From NCBI GenBank assembly GCA_034401795.1, contig CM067370.1, positions 64,174,809-64,238,808 of the forward strand: a stretch of DNA of 64,000 nt, given 5' to 3'. Position numbers and translations under genes: made by a program. Below the pieces are notes generated by a model, which saw only the letters and a list, made by a program, of their open reading frames with translations, did no database searches and had not been told where the DNA came from. How positions within the stretch are numbered: the first letter of the stretch is position 1; every line of letters starts with the position of its first letter. The stretch comes from Chaetoderma sp. LZ-2023a. Taxonomy: Eukaryota; Mollusca; Caudofoveata; Chaetodermatida; Chaetodermatidae. Shown one piece after another: positions 40,538-51,436 of this stretch.

Positions 40538-42622
40538 GGACCGGGTTGCGCGTCCTGTGGTCGTTTTCTGCCGGATAAGTTCTGGCCGCATCTGTGCTGT
40601 CAATGTAGCCCTTGTGGTCCATTGGTTAATTGTGACATATGTAAGCACTGGGGGGGCGAGTTAATGTCCGAATTCTTGTGCTATTTACAGGCGACGGACA
40701 AGGTGGTAGAGGAGGAGAAGAAGAAGAAGCGGAAACGAGAGGTTGTAAGTGGTAAGGGTAAGGGGAAGGTCTCGTCCGCGGTGGATATGGAGGCCTTCCG
40801 GACCGAGATGTTGGGAGAGATGAAGAGGACAATAAAGGATTTGGTTCCAGGGTTGCTTCGTGGCATGCTTCCTGGACCAAATCCTTTACTGTCCTCATCA
40901 TCGGCTTCGGAGCAGGTAATCCCCGCCTCTGGATCGATTTTCCTTAGTCCGCTTCCGTTGTCCGACGATTCAGAGGTGGCCCCATTAGAGGGGGCGTTCC
41001 ACGGCCCTGGCAGCAGGCTTATTGCCGCGCCGATAGGGGACCGTGGACGGTTGTCGCTGGAACCCGCGGGCTGCTTATCAGTCCAGGGGTATCCGCATGC
41101 CGCGGTGGCCAGTACCTCCTATGGCACCGTTCCTGGTCAGCCCGGGTTAGCTCTCTTTGCTAACCCGGGGTCTAATCTTTCTGACCAGGGTAATGAGGAT
41201 TACCTGCTAGGGTCGCCGTCTGACGACGTGGACATGGATGAAGACGTTTGTGCACCCCTCGCGGGGAATACAGGCGCCTTGTTCCACGGTTTTACTCACC
41301 CTGGAGTAAAGTCCGCGGCTCAGGTGGTGGCCCAGGGCGCTGCTGATGGCCAGCGGTACCGCATACCTCGGCTTGCCGAGGGTGTTGCTGGTGCTGGCCG
41401 GGCCCGTGGTGAGCCTATATATACCCCGCGCTCTGCCACGGTGCCTGCTCCTGGTCAAACCAGTGATATTTTCATGCCGGTGCTGTCAGGCCCGCGTGTT
41501 TTCCCTGGCTTGCCAGGTGTATCAGCATACCCGCCGTCAAGCTCTACTGCTTGCGCTCAGGAGGAAGACGAAGGACCCCGTCTTGTAGAGCGCTCGCAGT
41601 TAGCCACGGAGGAGGATTGGTATGACGCTTGCCAGTGGTTGGTGAGCGTTAGGCCTGATCTGCCCGTGGAGCAGTCGGCTAGCCAGCGTGTTCACACGCC
41701 GTGGTTAGCTGGGAAACCGACTGCTAACGCTATGCCTTCTCTGCCGCTGGCGGAGCATGTCGTTGACATGTTCAAGGCGGCGGAGTCGTCCATTAAGTCG
41801 AGTGGACGTCTCGCGAAGGCCCCTCGCGAGGTGGCCAGGCGTTGTCGCATCGTGCCCCTGGATTACCAGCGGTACGGTGTGGTACCCAAGCCCAGCGTGG
41901 ATGACCGCGCGGCTTTGGGTGAGGATGCGCGGCCAGGCTCCCGTTCTGACACGGGTGTCTTGTGCGCGAACGCGTTGCGTTCGGCGAATGCCGCGTTGCG
42001 TGATGCGGAGGAGAGTGGGAGGGCTTCGATTGCCGCTCTGTCCCACGTCTCCCAGCTGTTACAGGGGGTAGTAACGGCATCCGCATCGCGCCAGCCAAGT
42101 CCGGTCACTGTCCAGCGAACCATCCAGGATGGTATTAACCTGGCACTGGACTGTGTGACTCGGGCGGTGACCAGGAGTGTCAGGGCAAGACGCACGTTTG
42201 CCCTGGACAATCTGTGCCCGTCTCAGGACCTGTACAATAGGCTACTGCGTACGCCTATGACGGGCCCTGGTCTTTTTGGAGGTGAGGGATGTCGCCACCT
42301 CCAGGAGACGGTCACCCTGGTGAATAACCAGAGGGCGCTGCGCGAGCAGTTTGATGCACTGCGTCGTGCTAACGTTCGCGCCGCGGCCCCGGCGTATCGT
42401 CCCCTGCAGGCTCGAGGTGGTGATGGCCAGGTCAGTGGCCAGCCACCGTCGCAGCGTCGGCCTCGGCCGCGTGCGATTCGGCCAGCAGCGAGGGGGGGCG
42501 CAGGTTCCTCAGGCGCCGTCAGCCAGGCAGCCGCCCGCGCACCGAGGTGCGCGCGGGGCGGGGCGGGGCGCGCGAGGGTCTGGGCGTGGTTATTGGTCCT
42601 GACAGGACGCTTACCGCGGTAA
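40538..42622 (+). CDS. Gag of DIRS copy 5 (altered C-terminus)
   Basis: The frame begins GPGCASCGRF with the zinc-binding module (C-x2-C, H-x-C, C-x2-C, C-x2-C), then a Lys/Arg-rich helix, the Pro/Gly-rich middle and the conserved EEDWYDACQWL to LDYQRYGVVPKPS region. A run of seven G at 42492-42498, where copy 6 has six, shifts the last about 40 codons. The original frame would end GSGRGYWS at 42602; the actual frame ends at 42622 with a different tail. Most of Gag is intact. The frame is open upstream of 40538 but that part is probably intron. Confidence 0.85.
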   Translation, partial: GPGCASCGRFLPDKFWPHLCCQCSPCGPLVNCDICKHWGGELMSEFLCYLQATDKVVEEEKKKKRKREVVSGKGKGKVSSAVDMEAFRTEMLGEMKRTIKDLVPGLLRGMLPGPNPLLSSSSASEQVIPASGSIFLSPLPLSDDSEVAPLEGAFHGPGSRLIAAPIGDRGRLSLEPAGCLSVQGYPHAAVASTSYGTVPGQPGLALFANPGSNLSDQGNEDYLLGSPSDDVDMDEDVCAPLAGNTGALFHGFTHPGVKSAAQVVAQGAADGQRYRIPRLAEGVAGAGRARGEPIYTPRSATVPAPGQTSDIFMPVLSGPRVFPGLPGVSAYPPSSSTACAQEEDEGPRLVERSQLATEEDWYDACQWLVSVRPDLPVEQSASQRVHTPWLAGKPTANAMPSLPLAEHVVDMFKAAESSIKSSGRLAKAPREVARRCRIVPLDYQRYGVVPKPSVDDRAALGEDARPGSRSDTGVLCANALRSANAALRDAEESGRASIAALSHVSQLLQGVVTASASRQPSPVTVQRTIQDGINLALDCVTRAVTRSVRARRTFALDNLCPSQDLYNRLLRTPMTGPGLFGGEGCRHLQETVTLVNNQRALREQFDALRRANVRAAAPAYRPLQARGGDGQVSGQPPSQRRPRPRAIRPAARGGAGSSGAVSQAAARAPRCARGGAGRARVWAWLLVLTGRLPR

Positions 42623-44733
42623 GAACCACTCCGGTGTGTATGGCGACGGAGACAGTGCCGCTCTTGCATGCCTCGTGTCCACCGTGGTCCCTAGGTGGGC
42701 CGGTGGGAGGCCGGCTAGCCGGCCACATGCAAGAGTGGGAACGGTTAACTCAGGACCGTTTAGTCTTGCGATGGCTTTCCGTCGGGTATCATCCAGAGTG
42801 GGTGACAGGCCCGCCGTCGCGACTGTCTCTGGTGCCAGTCTGGACTCCCATTCCGAGAGATCCAGAGCAAAGGTTGTGTATCGAGGAGGAGATAAATTCC
42901 CTCATACAAAAGGGAGCTATTCAGCCGGCACAAAGATGTCCGGGCTTCTATTCAACCCTGTTCTTAGTAACAAAACGCACCGGAGGGTGGAGACCGATTC
43001 TCAACCTCAAGCCATTGAACAAGTTCATCGAGACGCCCAGTTTCAAGATGGAAACGGTGCGCTCGGTGTTGGCGGGGTTGGAGAGGGGGATGTGGACGGC
43101 GTCGATAGATTTGAAGGACGCTTATTTCCACATCCCCATCCACGGGAGTTTCTGTCGCTTCCTGAGATTTGCATTCCAGGGCAGACAGTGGGAATTCAGG
43201 GTGTTGCCCTTCGGAATTTCCACGGCTCCTCGGGTTTTCACCCGTGTGGTTCTTGCGATCACAGCATACCTCCGCAGGAGAAGCATAGCAGTCCACACGT
43301 ACATAGACGACTGGCTGTTGAAAGCGCACACCCGGGAAAGTTTGTCCGCCAATCTGGAGATTGTTTTGAAAATTCTCACAGACTTGGGCTGGATGATCAA
43401 TTTCCCAAAATCAGAGCTGACTCCATCCCAGAAGTTTGTTTACCTGGGGATGTTCTTCGATCTAGAGACAGGATATGTTTATCCTACTCAGGAGAGAGTT
43501 CAAAAACTCATCTCGTTGATTCAGTCAGTGTGCGACAGTCGTCATGTCCTGGCACGGGTTTACTTGAGAATGCTGGGGTTGATGGTTTCGTTGGAACCAG
43601 TCATTCCTCAGGCCGCCTTACGCAGGCGGCCGATCCAGTTGTTTCTCATGACACAATGGACCCAGAGTACAGGTTCGCTGGACTCGAATGTGTCGGTGTT
43701 GGCGCCTCTGATTCACCACCTGCAATGGTGGTTGAATACAGAGAATCTCTTGCCGGGGGTTTTGCTAACCCCTCCCCACCCTCAGGTGACTGTGTATACA
43801 GATGCATCGATGGAGGGCTGGGGAGCTTGCCTGGAAGAATCCACGATATCAGGGCTTTGGAATCTGGAACAGTCAAAGGAACATATAAATCTACTGGAGC
43901 TAAGAGCAGTAGTCCTGGCCCTGGAACATTTCTTACAGAAAGTTCAGGGCAAGATTGTTCTTATTCGTTCAGACAACTCAACAGTTGTGACTTACATAAA
44001 CCGCCAGGGCGGAACGAAGTCGCCCAGTCTCTGTATGATGACATGGAAACTGCTTTGTTGGTGTCTGGATCACCAGATTACCTTGAGAGCAGTTCATATT
44101 CCGGGAAGGTTAAACCTGCTAGCAGACTCATTGAGCCGAAGGATGAGTGTTTTACCCACGGAATGGCAACTAAATCAATGTGTGGCGGATCGTCTGTTCG
44201 ACCATTGGGGGAAACCCAACATCGATTTGTTCGCAACGAAGAAGAATGCGAAGATGACGACGTACGTCTCTCCGATTCCGGATCCAAGCGCTTTCGCAAC
44301 AGATGCGTTAGCTATCAGCTGGGGGAGAATGTATGCATACGCATTCCCTCCAGCAATCCTGATTCCAAAAATTCTTCAGAAAATCAGACAAGAGGAATGC
44401 CAAGTGCTTCTGATCGCCCCGGATTGGCCAAGCCGATCATGGTATACGGATCTGCTGGACCTTCTGGTCTGCAATCCGGTTCCTCTGCCTCTGATGGACG
44501 ATATTATCTTCCAGGGCAAGGCCCTTCACAACAATCCGTCAATGTTCAGATTGACTGCGTGGATGTTGTCAAGGAATCTAGAATTAAGGAGGGCTTTTCT
44601 GAGCAAGCAGCCATGTTTATGGCCAAAGCCAGGAGGGGGTCAACCTCCAGACCATATAATTATAAAATCAACAGATTTGCAGAATGGTGCTCAAAAAGAT
44701 GTATTGATCCAATGGATTCATCTATTCAAGTAG
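42547..44733 (+). CDS. RT-RNase H-methyltransferase-like polyprotein, copy 5
   Basis: The frame is intact: 728 codons from the first Met, which lies within gag. RT motifs are WRPILNLKPLNKF, SIDLKDAYFHIPI and YIDDW; RNase H has TDASMEGWGA, LLELRAV, RSDNSTVV and LLADSLSRR; the methyltransferase-like part has NIDLFATKKN, DALAISWGRM and YAFPPAILI. Compared with subfamily A, differences are scattered and mostly conservative, suggesting selection for function. It overlaps YR by about 120 nt in terms of recognisable domains. Confidence 0.92.
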   Translation: MRAGRGGAREGLGVVIGPDRTLTAVRTTPVCMATETVPLLHASCPPWSLGGPVGGRLAGHMQEWERLTQDRLVLRWLSVGYHPEWVTGPPSRLSLVPVWTPIPRDPEQRLCIEEEINSLIQKGAIQPAQRCPGFYSTLFLVTKRTGGWRPILNLKPLNKFIETPSFKMETVRSVLAGLERGMWTASIDLKDAYFHIPIHGSFCRFLRFAFQGRQWEFRVLPFGISTAPRVFTRVVLAITAYLRRRSIAVHTYIDDWLLKAHTRESLSANLEIVLKILTDLGWMINFPKSELTPSQKFVYLGMFFDLETGYVYPTQERVQKLISLIQSVCDSRHVLARVYLRMLGLMVSLEPVIPQAALRRRPIQLFLMTQWTQSTGSLDSNVSVLAPLIHHLQWWLNTENLLPGVLLTPPHPQVTVYTDASMEGWGACLEESTISGLWNLEQSKEHINLLELRAVVLALEHFLQKVQGKIVLIRSDNSTVVTYINRQGGTKSPSLCMMTWKLLCWCLDHQITLRAVHIPGRLNLLADSLSRRMSVLPTEWQLNQCVADRLFDHWGKPNIDLFATKKNAKMTTYVSPIPDPSAFATDALAISWGRMYAYAFPPAILIPKILQKIRQEECQVLLIAPDWPSRSWYTDLLDLLVCNPVPLPLMDDIIFQGKALHNNPSMFRLTAWMLSRNLELRRAFLSKQPCLWPKPGGGQPPDHIIIKSTDLQNGAQKDVLIQWIHLFK

Positions 44734-45572
44734 TAGCTGATTTCCTCTGTCACCTCTATGATGCCTATAGCCTCAAGCCTAACTCTATTGCTGGTTATAA
44801 ATCAGCATTAATGTCTGTTATTCCTTGCTTGGCTAAGAGGGGAAGTGATGAAGTAAATACATTAAATGTATTAATTAAAGGCATGGGCAATCTAAGACCA
44901 AGGAATCCACCTGTGATTCCGTCTTGGAGTTTATCGCTAGTGCTTCAAGTACTAGGTGATAAGCCTTTTGAACCACTTAGTTCCATTTCTATGAAACTAT
45001 TAACACTGAAGACTGTGTTTTTAATTGCTGCGGCCTCGGCTAGGCGTAGGAGTGAAATTCATGCCTTATCAGCCGAGGATGACCGTTTTGTGGTTTCAGG
45101 GGAAGGCCTTAAGCTGCTACCTAGGATTAATTTCTTGGCTAAAAATCAGTCGTTGAAATATCCAGGTCAACCTATTATTTTGCCTGCTTTAACTAGATAT
45201 GATCCTAATTCTAAAGCATGGTGTCCCGTCCGGGCGCTGCGCCGGTACAAACAACGTACGGCGGCATGGCGCACCGACCAGTCAGCGTTATGGTTGTCAT
45301 ATATTGAACCCCATGGGAGGGCTTCTAAGGACACCATTTCCAGGTGGATTGTGGAATGCATTCAGTTTTGCCATAAATCCGCCACCGGGAAGCAGGTTGA
45401 CGTGGCCAAGGCTCACAGTGTCCGCGGCGTGGTGACATCCACGGCCCTGTTTAATGGGGTCCCTGTGGATGATATTATGTCGGTGGCTCAGTGGCACTGT
45501 GAGTCAAGTTTTACAGACCATTATCTCCGTGACACCTCTAATCCTCTCGCCTTGTCGGTTTTGAAAAAATAA
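44613..45572 (+). CDS. tyrosine recombinase, copy 5
   Basis: From the Met at 44613 it has 319 residues, as in copy 4. ASARRRSEIHAL, HSVRG, QWHCES and DHYLRD are all intact. The frame is open back to 42636, over the entire RT gene. It should act on the subfamily B circle junction. Confidence 0.9.
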   Translation: MFMAKARRGSTSRPYNYKINRFAEWCSKRCIDPMDSSIQVVADFLCHLYDAYSLKPNSIAGYKSALMSVIPCLAKRGSDEVNTLNVLIKGMGNLRPRNPPVIPSWSLSLVLQVLGDKPFEPLSSISMKLLTLKTVFLIAAASARRRSEIHALSAEDDRFVVSGEGLKLLPRINFLAKNQSLKYPGQPIILPALTRYDPNSKAWCPVRALRRYKQRTAAWRTDQSALWLSYIEPHGRASKDTISRWIVECIQFCHKSATGKQVDVAKAHSVRGVVTSTALFNGVPVDDIMSVAQWHCESSFTDHYLRDTSNPLALSVLKK

Positions 45573-46103
45573 ATCGGTTTATATTTTTTGAGGAGGTTTT
45601 CCTCATTACTTATATATTTCACAATTAATTTATGGAAACACCCACTTTTTTGGGCCTGCATCAGTCTTTACCAATGGGAAGATGATGTCAGCAGCCATTT
45701 TCAACAAGGTCAGTCTTGTTCATGTGTTGTCCGTTGTTGATTGTATTGTCACGATTACCCGTTATTAATATGGTGATGGTTTGTGTATTTGTGTGGTTCA
45801 TTGTTGAGAGTTACGAAAATGGAGCTTTTTCGTCTCTGTCCTGTAGTACATGGCACTTGTACGTAGAGAGCGTATAGGACATTGAGGTCAGTCGACTCTT
45901 CCTCCCAGGAAGGAGGGGGGGGAGCGCATATGACATTCGGTCATCTCTCATACATCGGTGGTGTTATCCGATGGTTAGTCAAATCCTGACTGTTTTTTCT
46001 TACAGTTTCAGAAGTTTAAGTGCCTTAAACGCAGAAAAGCGTATAGGGATGAGCTGGTCTTTTGACCTCGCCTCCCTCCCGCCAGATTCACTTTCGAATT
46101 CTG

Positions 46104-46200
46104 GCAATATCAAAAGTATTAGGGAGGTAAGTATACTCTTGAAGTGAAATAAACGAAATCTAGGATTTCTTTTTTCACGAGAGTTGATACTTACCTCCCT
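46104..46200 (+). repeat. ICR of DIRS copy 5
   Basis: The junction reads CTCTTGAAGTG-AAA-TAAACGAAATC. The AAGTG matches the CACTTC start of this subfamily rather than the CACATC of subfamily A, so the ICR tracks its own termini. Confidence 0.92.
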
Positions 46201-46270
46201 AGATACGGACCCGGCCTCTCCACCCCACAGAGGCTCGGTCTTCAGGCTCTTAATAGTTGCATGTGTGTCA

Positions 46271-46486
46271 GCCAATAATCTAGTCAGAGGAAGTGCTAGT
46301 CTGCGCATGCGCGGTGGTGGGGCTGGCATCCGCCAGACTACGCTCTGACTCCCTGCCCAGTAGGGGCACCTAACTGTTTTAAATCTGAGTGTTTATTGAG
46401 TGAAAGCCAATATTTAGCAATATCAAAAGTATTAGGGAGGTAAGTATCAACTCTCTCGTGAAAAAAGAAATCCTAGATTTCGTTTA
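46271..46486 (+). repeat. right ITR of DIRS copy 5
   Basis: Mirror of the left ITR, with GCGCATGCGC, AGGTAAGTATC and the terminal CGTTTA. Confidence 0.92.
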
Positions 46487-46700
46487 ATCTCTGAGAAAGG
46501 GGGCTGACTCCTATTAGGTGTATTTCAAGAAAAAGTTGAAATTGATTCTCTAAAATGTAAAAGAAATGACAGCTTAATATATGCCTCATATCCATCAACC
46601 CAGGCGTGAAATTATTACCAAGGACCACCTAAATATTGCACATGCTTTAATAAACTTCTTTTTATCCAAATTTTGGCATAAAATGTCGAGATAAAATATA
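46487..46700. mobile_element. TIR element H2, part right of DIRS copy 5
   Basis: ATCTCTGAGAAAGGGGG ... TGTATTTCAAGAAAAAGTTG ... CCTAAATATTGCACATG ... GCATAAAATGTCGAGA follows the order in H1. The similarity fades after about 46700. Confidence 0.65.
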
Positions 46701-48070
46701 ACTCCAATATTTTAATGTATGTGCAGTACAGATCATAGTTAGCGTTACTGTTTTACAAAGCAAAAACGAAACAAAAATGCGTCTTTCTGGTGTCAAAAGC
46801 TCATAGCGTTTACAGGTGTGGCCAAACACCAAATGCATTTAATTTATTTTATAGGCACGTCTAACGGAAAGTCAAACCCGTCCTACAATATGTTAAACGC
46901 ATTATGGAATATTTTAGACCCATCATGAAAGAAGTCAAACGCGCAATCAAATTTATTCAGTAGCGCGACAAAGATTCTTACTACGCGTCATTACAAATGG
47001 AGCCGTATATGTGTTAAATACATGCATCACATTTAGTTATTTTTTCCGTGCCCATAAATGATAATTGCCGAAATGCCATATCATCGTAATCGTCAATCGT
47101 ACTTTTGTATAAAATGGACGTGTGTGAACTCCGCACCTATTCTTTACTGTGTATGAGGCCAGTGTGATGACAGTGCGTAATCCACAATTTCTCTTGAAAT
47201 CTGGATGAATATACCAAAATATTATCTGAAATGGGATTATTACAATATAGTCTAATTTGAGACGACGTAAAAGGCATAACTTTTTAGAACAATATATGAA
47301 TCAGTTGTGGCTGGTGGTGTAATGTCTTATAATGGAAAGGGAAGCGATTTACAAAATCTGCAAACCTGACATTCGGTTGTTTTCGAATTCGCTGTTTCAT
47401 ACATAATATGTAACCGAAAATCTCCGCTTTTACTTAGACATGTGCATGCATACATAATTGTTTTACCGGTGCCTGATATCCGAGTACGTAAGCTCATTAC
47501 CGATTTTCGGCAACAGGTATCACCGTATCACACGAGTCTGATTGGTCAAGAATACACACATATTTAATGAGATTTAGCAAAGATGGCGTCAACTGTTTAG
47601 AAAATAACATATTTTTGTGTGTGCAATACATCAATCTATGCACATTTCGTGTATGCCACAGACTAAAGAGTAGACAGAAAACGCAGAATAATGAAACTGT
47701 CAATCAGAAAGTATAATACCTATATATTTGACGGCTTCGGCATCTTAACTCGGCCTTAGTACTGACAGTGCTTGAAGTTAGTTTTCTTGAAAATTGTAAA
47801 CAAAGACATGCATCAATGATCGAGTTTATCGGATTGTTTATCTTCAACATTATTGTTTTTTCGCGACAGGAGGTAAACGACAATCTATAACTTTCTCCTT
47901 AGCAGTGACATCACATTTACTAAAACAAGAATGATGACGCAGGTTACTGGGCCAATATTGGCCTAGTAACATGCATTATCAGAGAAGTGGGCCCCAAATC
48001 CAAACTATTGAATTATCACATTTGACCTGAAATCTCAGAATTCCACTTTTACAGTCATTATATAAGTATG
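46701..48070. other. no gene seen
   Basis: Host sequence without supported genes. TAACTATGATCTGTACTG-type sequence at about 46725 is the reverse complement of 56551-56570, suggesting a further shared repeat. Confidence 0.45.
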
Positions 48071-48138
48071 ATGTTGAATATTTTGAAAGCAATTTGACTG
48101 GAAGCTGGCTTTCAGTCAAATTAGTTTCAAAATATTCG
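48071..48138. repeat. palindrome family P, copy 6
   Basis: TGTTGAATATTTTGAAAG with AATTTGACTG is opposed by CAGTCAAATT with AGTTTCAAAATATTC. The loop is short. Confidence 0.82.
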
Positions 48139-48401
48139 CAATGATTTTGACACATTTGTAACAAACTTATTATTTTCTCTTGTCTCTTGAAAGGGTTAAT
48201 TCAATAGTAGAAGTACTCCATTGTTGGAGGAGGTATTCCCACCCTGTATTATATAATGTGTTTGATTTCTGCGCTAAAGTCTGACGGCGGCATATGACCA
48301 TAACACCCGCTGTCGGGTCATAGGGCCTAACAGTACATGTATATAGTATATTATTGACTATATATTGTGCCGTATATTTGTAACCAAATATCACTCATGG
48401 T

Positions 48402-48553
48402 GACATTGTAAACGTGGAATCAGACACTGATCGTAATGGTGAGACAGCTAATGTGATGGACAGTGAATCTTGTGATGATGACATGTTTGATGATGAGAAA
48501 GCCACCACTACTGGAAAGACTTGAAGATGAACTTGAAGCTAGTACAGTACAGA
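48402..48553 (+). other. exon-like segment with a frame break
   Basis: One frame encodes an acidic stretch (DTDRNGETANVMDSESCDDD) and the next, one base out, encodes KPPLLERLEDELEAS, ending at a good donor, AGA|GTGAGT. Composition resembles host exons (a)-(c), so it could be a later exon of that gene with an indel or sequence error, or a decayed copy. I see no convincing acceptor that fits phase 0. Confidence 0.25.
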
Positions 48554-48770
48554 GTGAGTGAACTGCTCCAGTCAGTGACAAAGAGTTTGCCTTTAAGTTT
48601 GGGCTATTTTGGTGCATTAACCATGATCATTTGTGCCATTTGCATTTAATTAACTGTTAAAGTTTGTTCTATTGAATAATTAGCTCTAACTATCATGATT
48701 AGATATAACAATAACACACCCAGAGTTAGTAGATAGTTGCTGTTATAAGACTTGTACATTTTAGCAATTG

Positions 48771-48979
48771 ACCCTTTAACACTCCAGCTGGTTAAAACAT
48801 GTTCTGTAGTGGCCTTGAGAAATGTCCATATGCAGAACAAGAGAATTATTATTTTGAAAAATGACCACTGGAATGAGTGTCTCCATAACCGTGCCACTAA
48901 TAAATTTTCACAAATTTATTTCCCTTGCTCTGCAAATGGATATTTTCGATAGGAACCAATTTTAGGATTAAAGGGCCAA
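48771..48979. repeat. fold-back family M, copy 2
   Basis: Opens with GACCCTTTAACACTCCAG and ends GGATTAAAGGGCC. Inside are GAAATGTCCATATGCAGAAC and TGACCACTGGAATGAG, shared with the other M copies. Confidence 0.7.
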
Positions 48980-49019
48980 GACATATGAAAACGTTACTGT
49001 GGCTCAGTGATTGGTCAAA

Positions 49020-50340
49020 ACTGGCATCTGAAATCAAATTGTCTTGAGAAATCGCCATTTGTAGGCCAAGAGAAGAGTATTTTTTTAAAGTTTTACCACT
49101 AGAGTAACTAGGGCTGTGGTTTGTGAAGATTTTCACGAACCGAACCAGTTCGCCATACATTTGTCTGGTTCACAAATCGGTTCACGAACCATCTAATATT
49201 CAAAATCTGAACTGATTAAATAGATTTATAAATATTGTGAAACACAAAATCATTTGCAAATTTGAAGTGGCTTTAGTGACAAAATACACAACAAATGGTT
49301 AGTATATACCAGCCAGATAAGTTCAGTACACTCAGATAAGTTTCATTGCATGGTTAGTTGGCTACTTCTTGCCGTTTTATAGGCGACACTAGTTAAATAA
49401 ATCGATACAGGGAACCAGGCTTGTACGGGAACCTCATCTAGACAACACAGATATCTAGATCTGATAGATCTCCCTGAGTTTAAACAGCTAAAATAGTTTT
49501 GCTGAATACAAATTCTCGGCTACTTTGAACTGGATTTTGGTTTTACTGGTAGTTTATTTAGTGCGATCTATACTGTAATTGTATATCTATATCTAGCATT
49601 TTACGACATTGACCAATTTGCGGTAGTAACAATTGCGCGCTGAACATCCTCGATTTTAATCAGAGAAAGAACATCACATTTTAATTGGATATACTGACTG
49701 GTGTTCATTATAATAGCCAATGAAAACGTAATGGAAGAATGATTAGAAGAATAATTTGAACACTGTATAATTTCTTGGAAATCATGGCCGATTTTGCAAA
49801 TAACAAAGAAAATATGTCACGTTCGCCTTTTCTTTGACAGAGCATGCGTGCTGCGTAGACCTTATAAGCTTGTAATATGTCGAGATGGTGTAATACACTT
49901 GATAACAACATTTTCTTGGCTTGTAATGTCGATATTTGCTGGTAAATTAAACCATTTAAGCGAGGAAGGTATGTGTTACTCTAGGACGATTGCGTTATCA
50001 TGGGTGTGGGTTGAACTTACTCGGAAAATAATTCAAAATATTGTAGTAAATCTGAATTACGGTTTATCATTCAAAACTTGTATACGGCTAGAATAAGTGC
50101 TTAGTAAATCGTTTTCGTCATGATTTCCGTATATTTGCCTTAGATAGATGGAAAATACATGCGAAAAAAAAATAATGTATGGTTCGTGAACCACAAGATT
50201 CGTCAAATAAATGTTCGAATATGATTCGTCTTCCCAGAGTTTGCGATTGTTCGTAGGTTAGAATATTTGCCCCAGCCCTAGGAATAACTGGCTTGATAAC
50301 CAAGCTAGTCATTAGTTAGTCATTACAGTTCTAAATGTTA
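49020..50340. repeat. fold-back family M copy interrupted by a hAT-like element
   Basis: Left part (GAAATCGCCATTTGTAGGCCAAGAG ... in pieces, ending TACCACTAGAGTAACT) and right part (GAATAACTGGCTTGATAACC) rejoin into a typical M copy when 49110-50281 is removed. Confidence 0.65.
49110..50281. mobile_element. hAT-like non-autonomous element, 1172 bp
   Basis: Ends are AGGGCTGTGG and CCCCAGCCCTAG, hAT-type inverted repeats. GAGTAACT (49102-49109) and GAATAACT (50282-50289) flank it as an 8-bp target duplication with one mismatch. Near both ends, GGTTCACGAACC / GGTTCGTGAACC palindromes form subterminal repeats. No transposase frame is seen. Confidence 0.75.
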
Positions 50341-50371
50341 AAAAATTGTTTTGGCTTGCAAATGGCATTTA

Positions 50372-50569
50372 TTAACCCTTTAATGGTCAAATCAGCCATA
50401 ACCAGCCTCTGCAGTGTTCCTGAGAAATGCCCTTTTGCTGACTAAGAGAATACTATTTTTGAAAATTTATCACTGGCATGACTGGCTCTCAGAATACTCT
50501 TGGTCAGCAAATTGACATTTTATGAGACAATTGGAATTTTCTTGACCAAATTTAACCATTAAAGGGTTC
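50372..50569. repeat. fold-back family M, copy 3
   Basis: TTAACCCTTTAATGGTCAAAT on the left and TTAACCATTAAAGGGTT on the right are inverted. Between them are TGCTGACTAAGAGAATACTA and a mirrored GAATACTCTTGGTCAGCAAA. Confidence 0.75.
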
Positions 50570-50848
50570 AGCAGAAATTTACATTTTCTTGACAAATGTT
50601 GGACAGTAAAGTGTTGTAAAGCTGAAGCTACATATGTAATACTTACCTTTAAGTACATTGTTCTGCTGTTCACAGTGGGGACAAATTCTCAATCCTTGTT
50701 CCACTGAAGATCAAAGAAATGATGAAAACACCATACAACCGTTACCTACTTACAGTAAATAAGTCAAACCAGGTCATTCTGGATTTGATTAAATTGGGTA
50801 TTCATTCACTTAAAAGTTTTATGTCATTGTTAGTTTGCTCAAACAATC

Positions 50849-51074
50849 ACCAACACAGACAGTGGCGCAAACCACCACTGATTACCAGCATGAGCAATAT
50901 TATATAGGACCAAGATAGTTTACTGTTGATTTTGAGACTTGTATTGTTATCGATGATCAATAACAATACAAGTCCAGTCTCTAGAACAACAGTAAATTAT
51001 CTTGGTCCTATATAATATTGCTCATGCTGGTGACCAGTGGTGGTTTATGGTTATGCAACTGTCTGTGTTGTGTT
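50849..51074. repeat. large fold-back, about 110-bp arms
   Basis: ACACAGACAGTGG, ACCACCACTG, CCAGCATGAGCAATATTATA, TAGGACCAAGATA and GACTTGTATTGTTAT each recur in reverse complement in reverse order across a short loop near 50953-50960. Several small indels separate the arms. Transcripts would form a long hairpin. Confidence 0.85.
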
Positions 51075-51436
51075 GATGAATGATGTTGCGCAGTGCTAGC
51101 CTCTTCTGCTGGTCACAGGTCATATATTACTGATAGTGGTCTTTCAAATTTTTGCCATACCGTTCCAGATTTTTTACATTTATTTTTGATACTTGTGTTT
51201 GTGGTCTGGCTATGTTTCAACAGTAGCTGAAATAGAAAGTGAAACAAATATGCTTCCACAGGGAGTTATAAGTATTACATAATGGACCTTTCCATTTTAT
51301 CTATCAATCATATGACGTCATAATCAACTACATGATGCATAAGGATGACAACATAATCAATGACATAATGAATGACGTAGATAAGTTTGTCAATCGTCAC
51401 AGACACTTAATTGATGACGAATTATATGCATACTAT

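Larger units (their letters stand above)
39442..46486 (+). mobile_element. DIRS1-like retrotransposon copy 5 (subfamily B, full length, 7045 bp)
   Basis: It starts CACTTCAAGAG after TTT (39439-39441) and ends CGTTTA. The overall structure is the same as copy 4, but the leader, gag N-terminus and outer left end differ, defining subfamily B with copy 6. RT and YR are intact; gag has an extra G near its 3' end. It is inserted in TIR element H2. No target duplication is visible. Confidence 0.95.
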
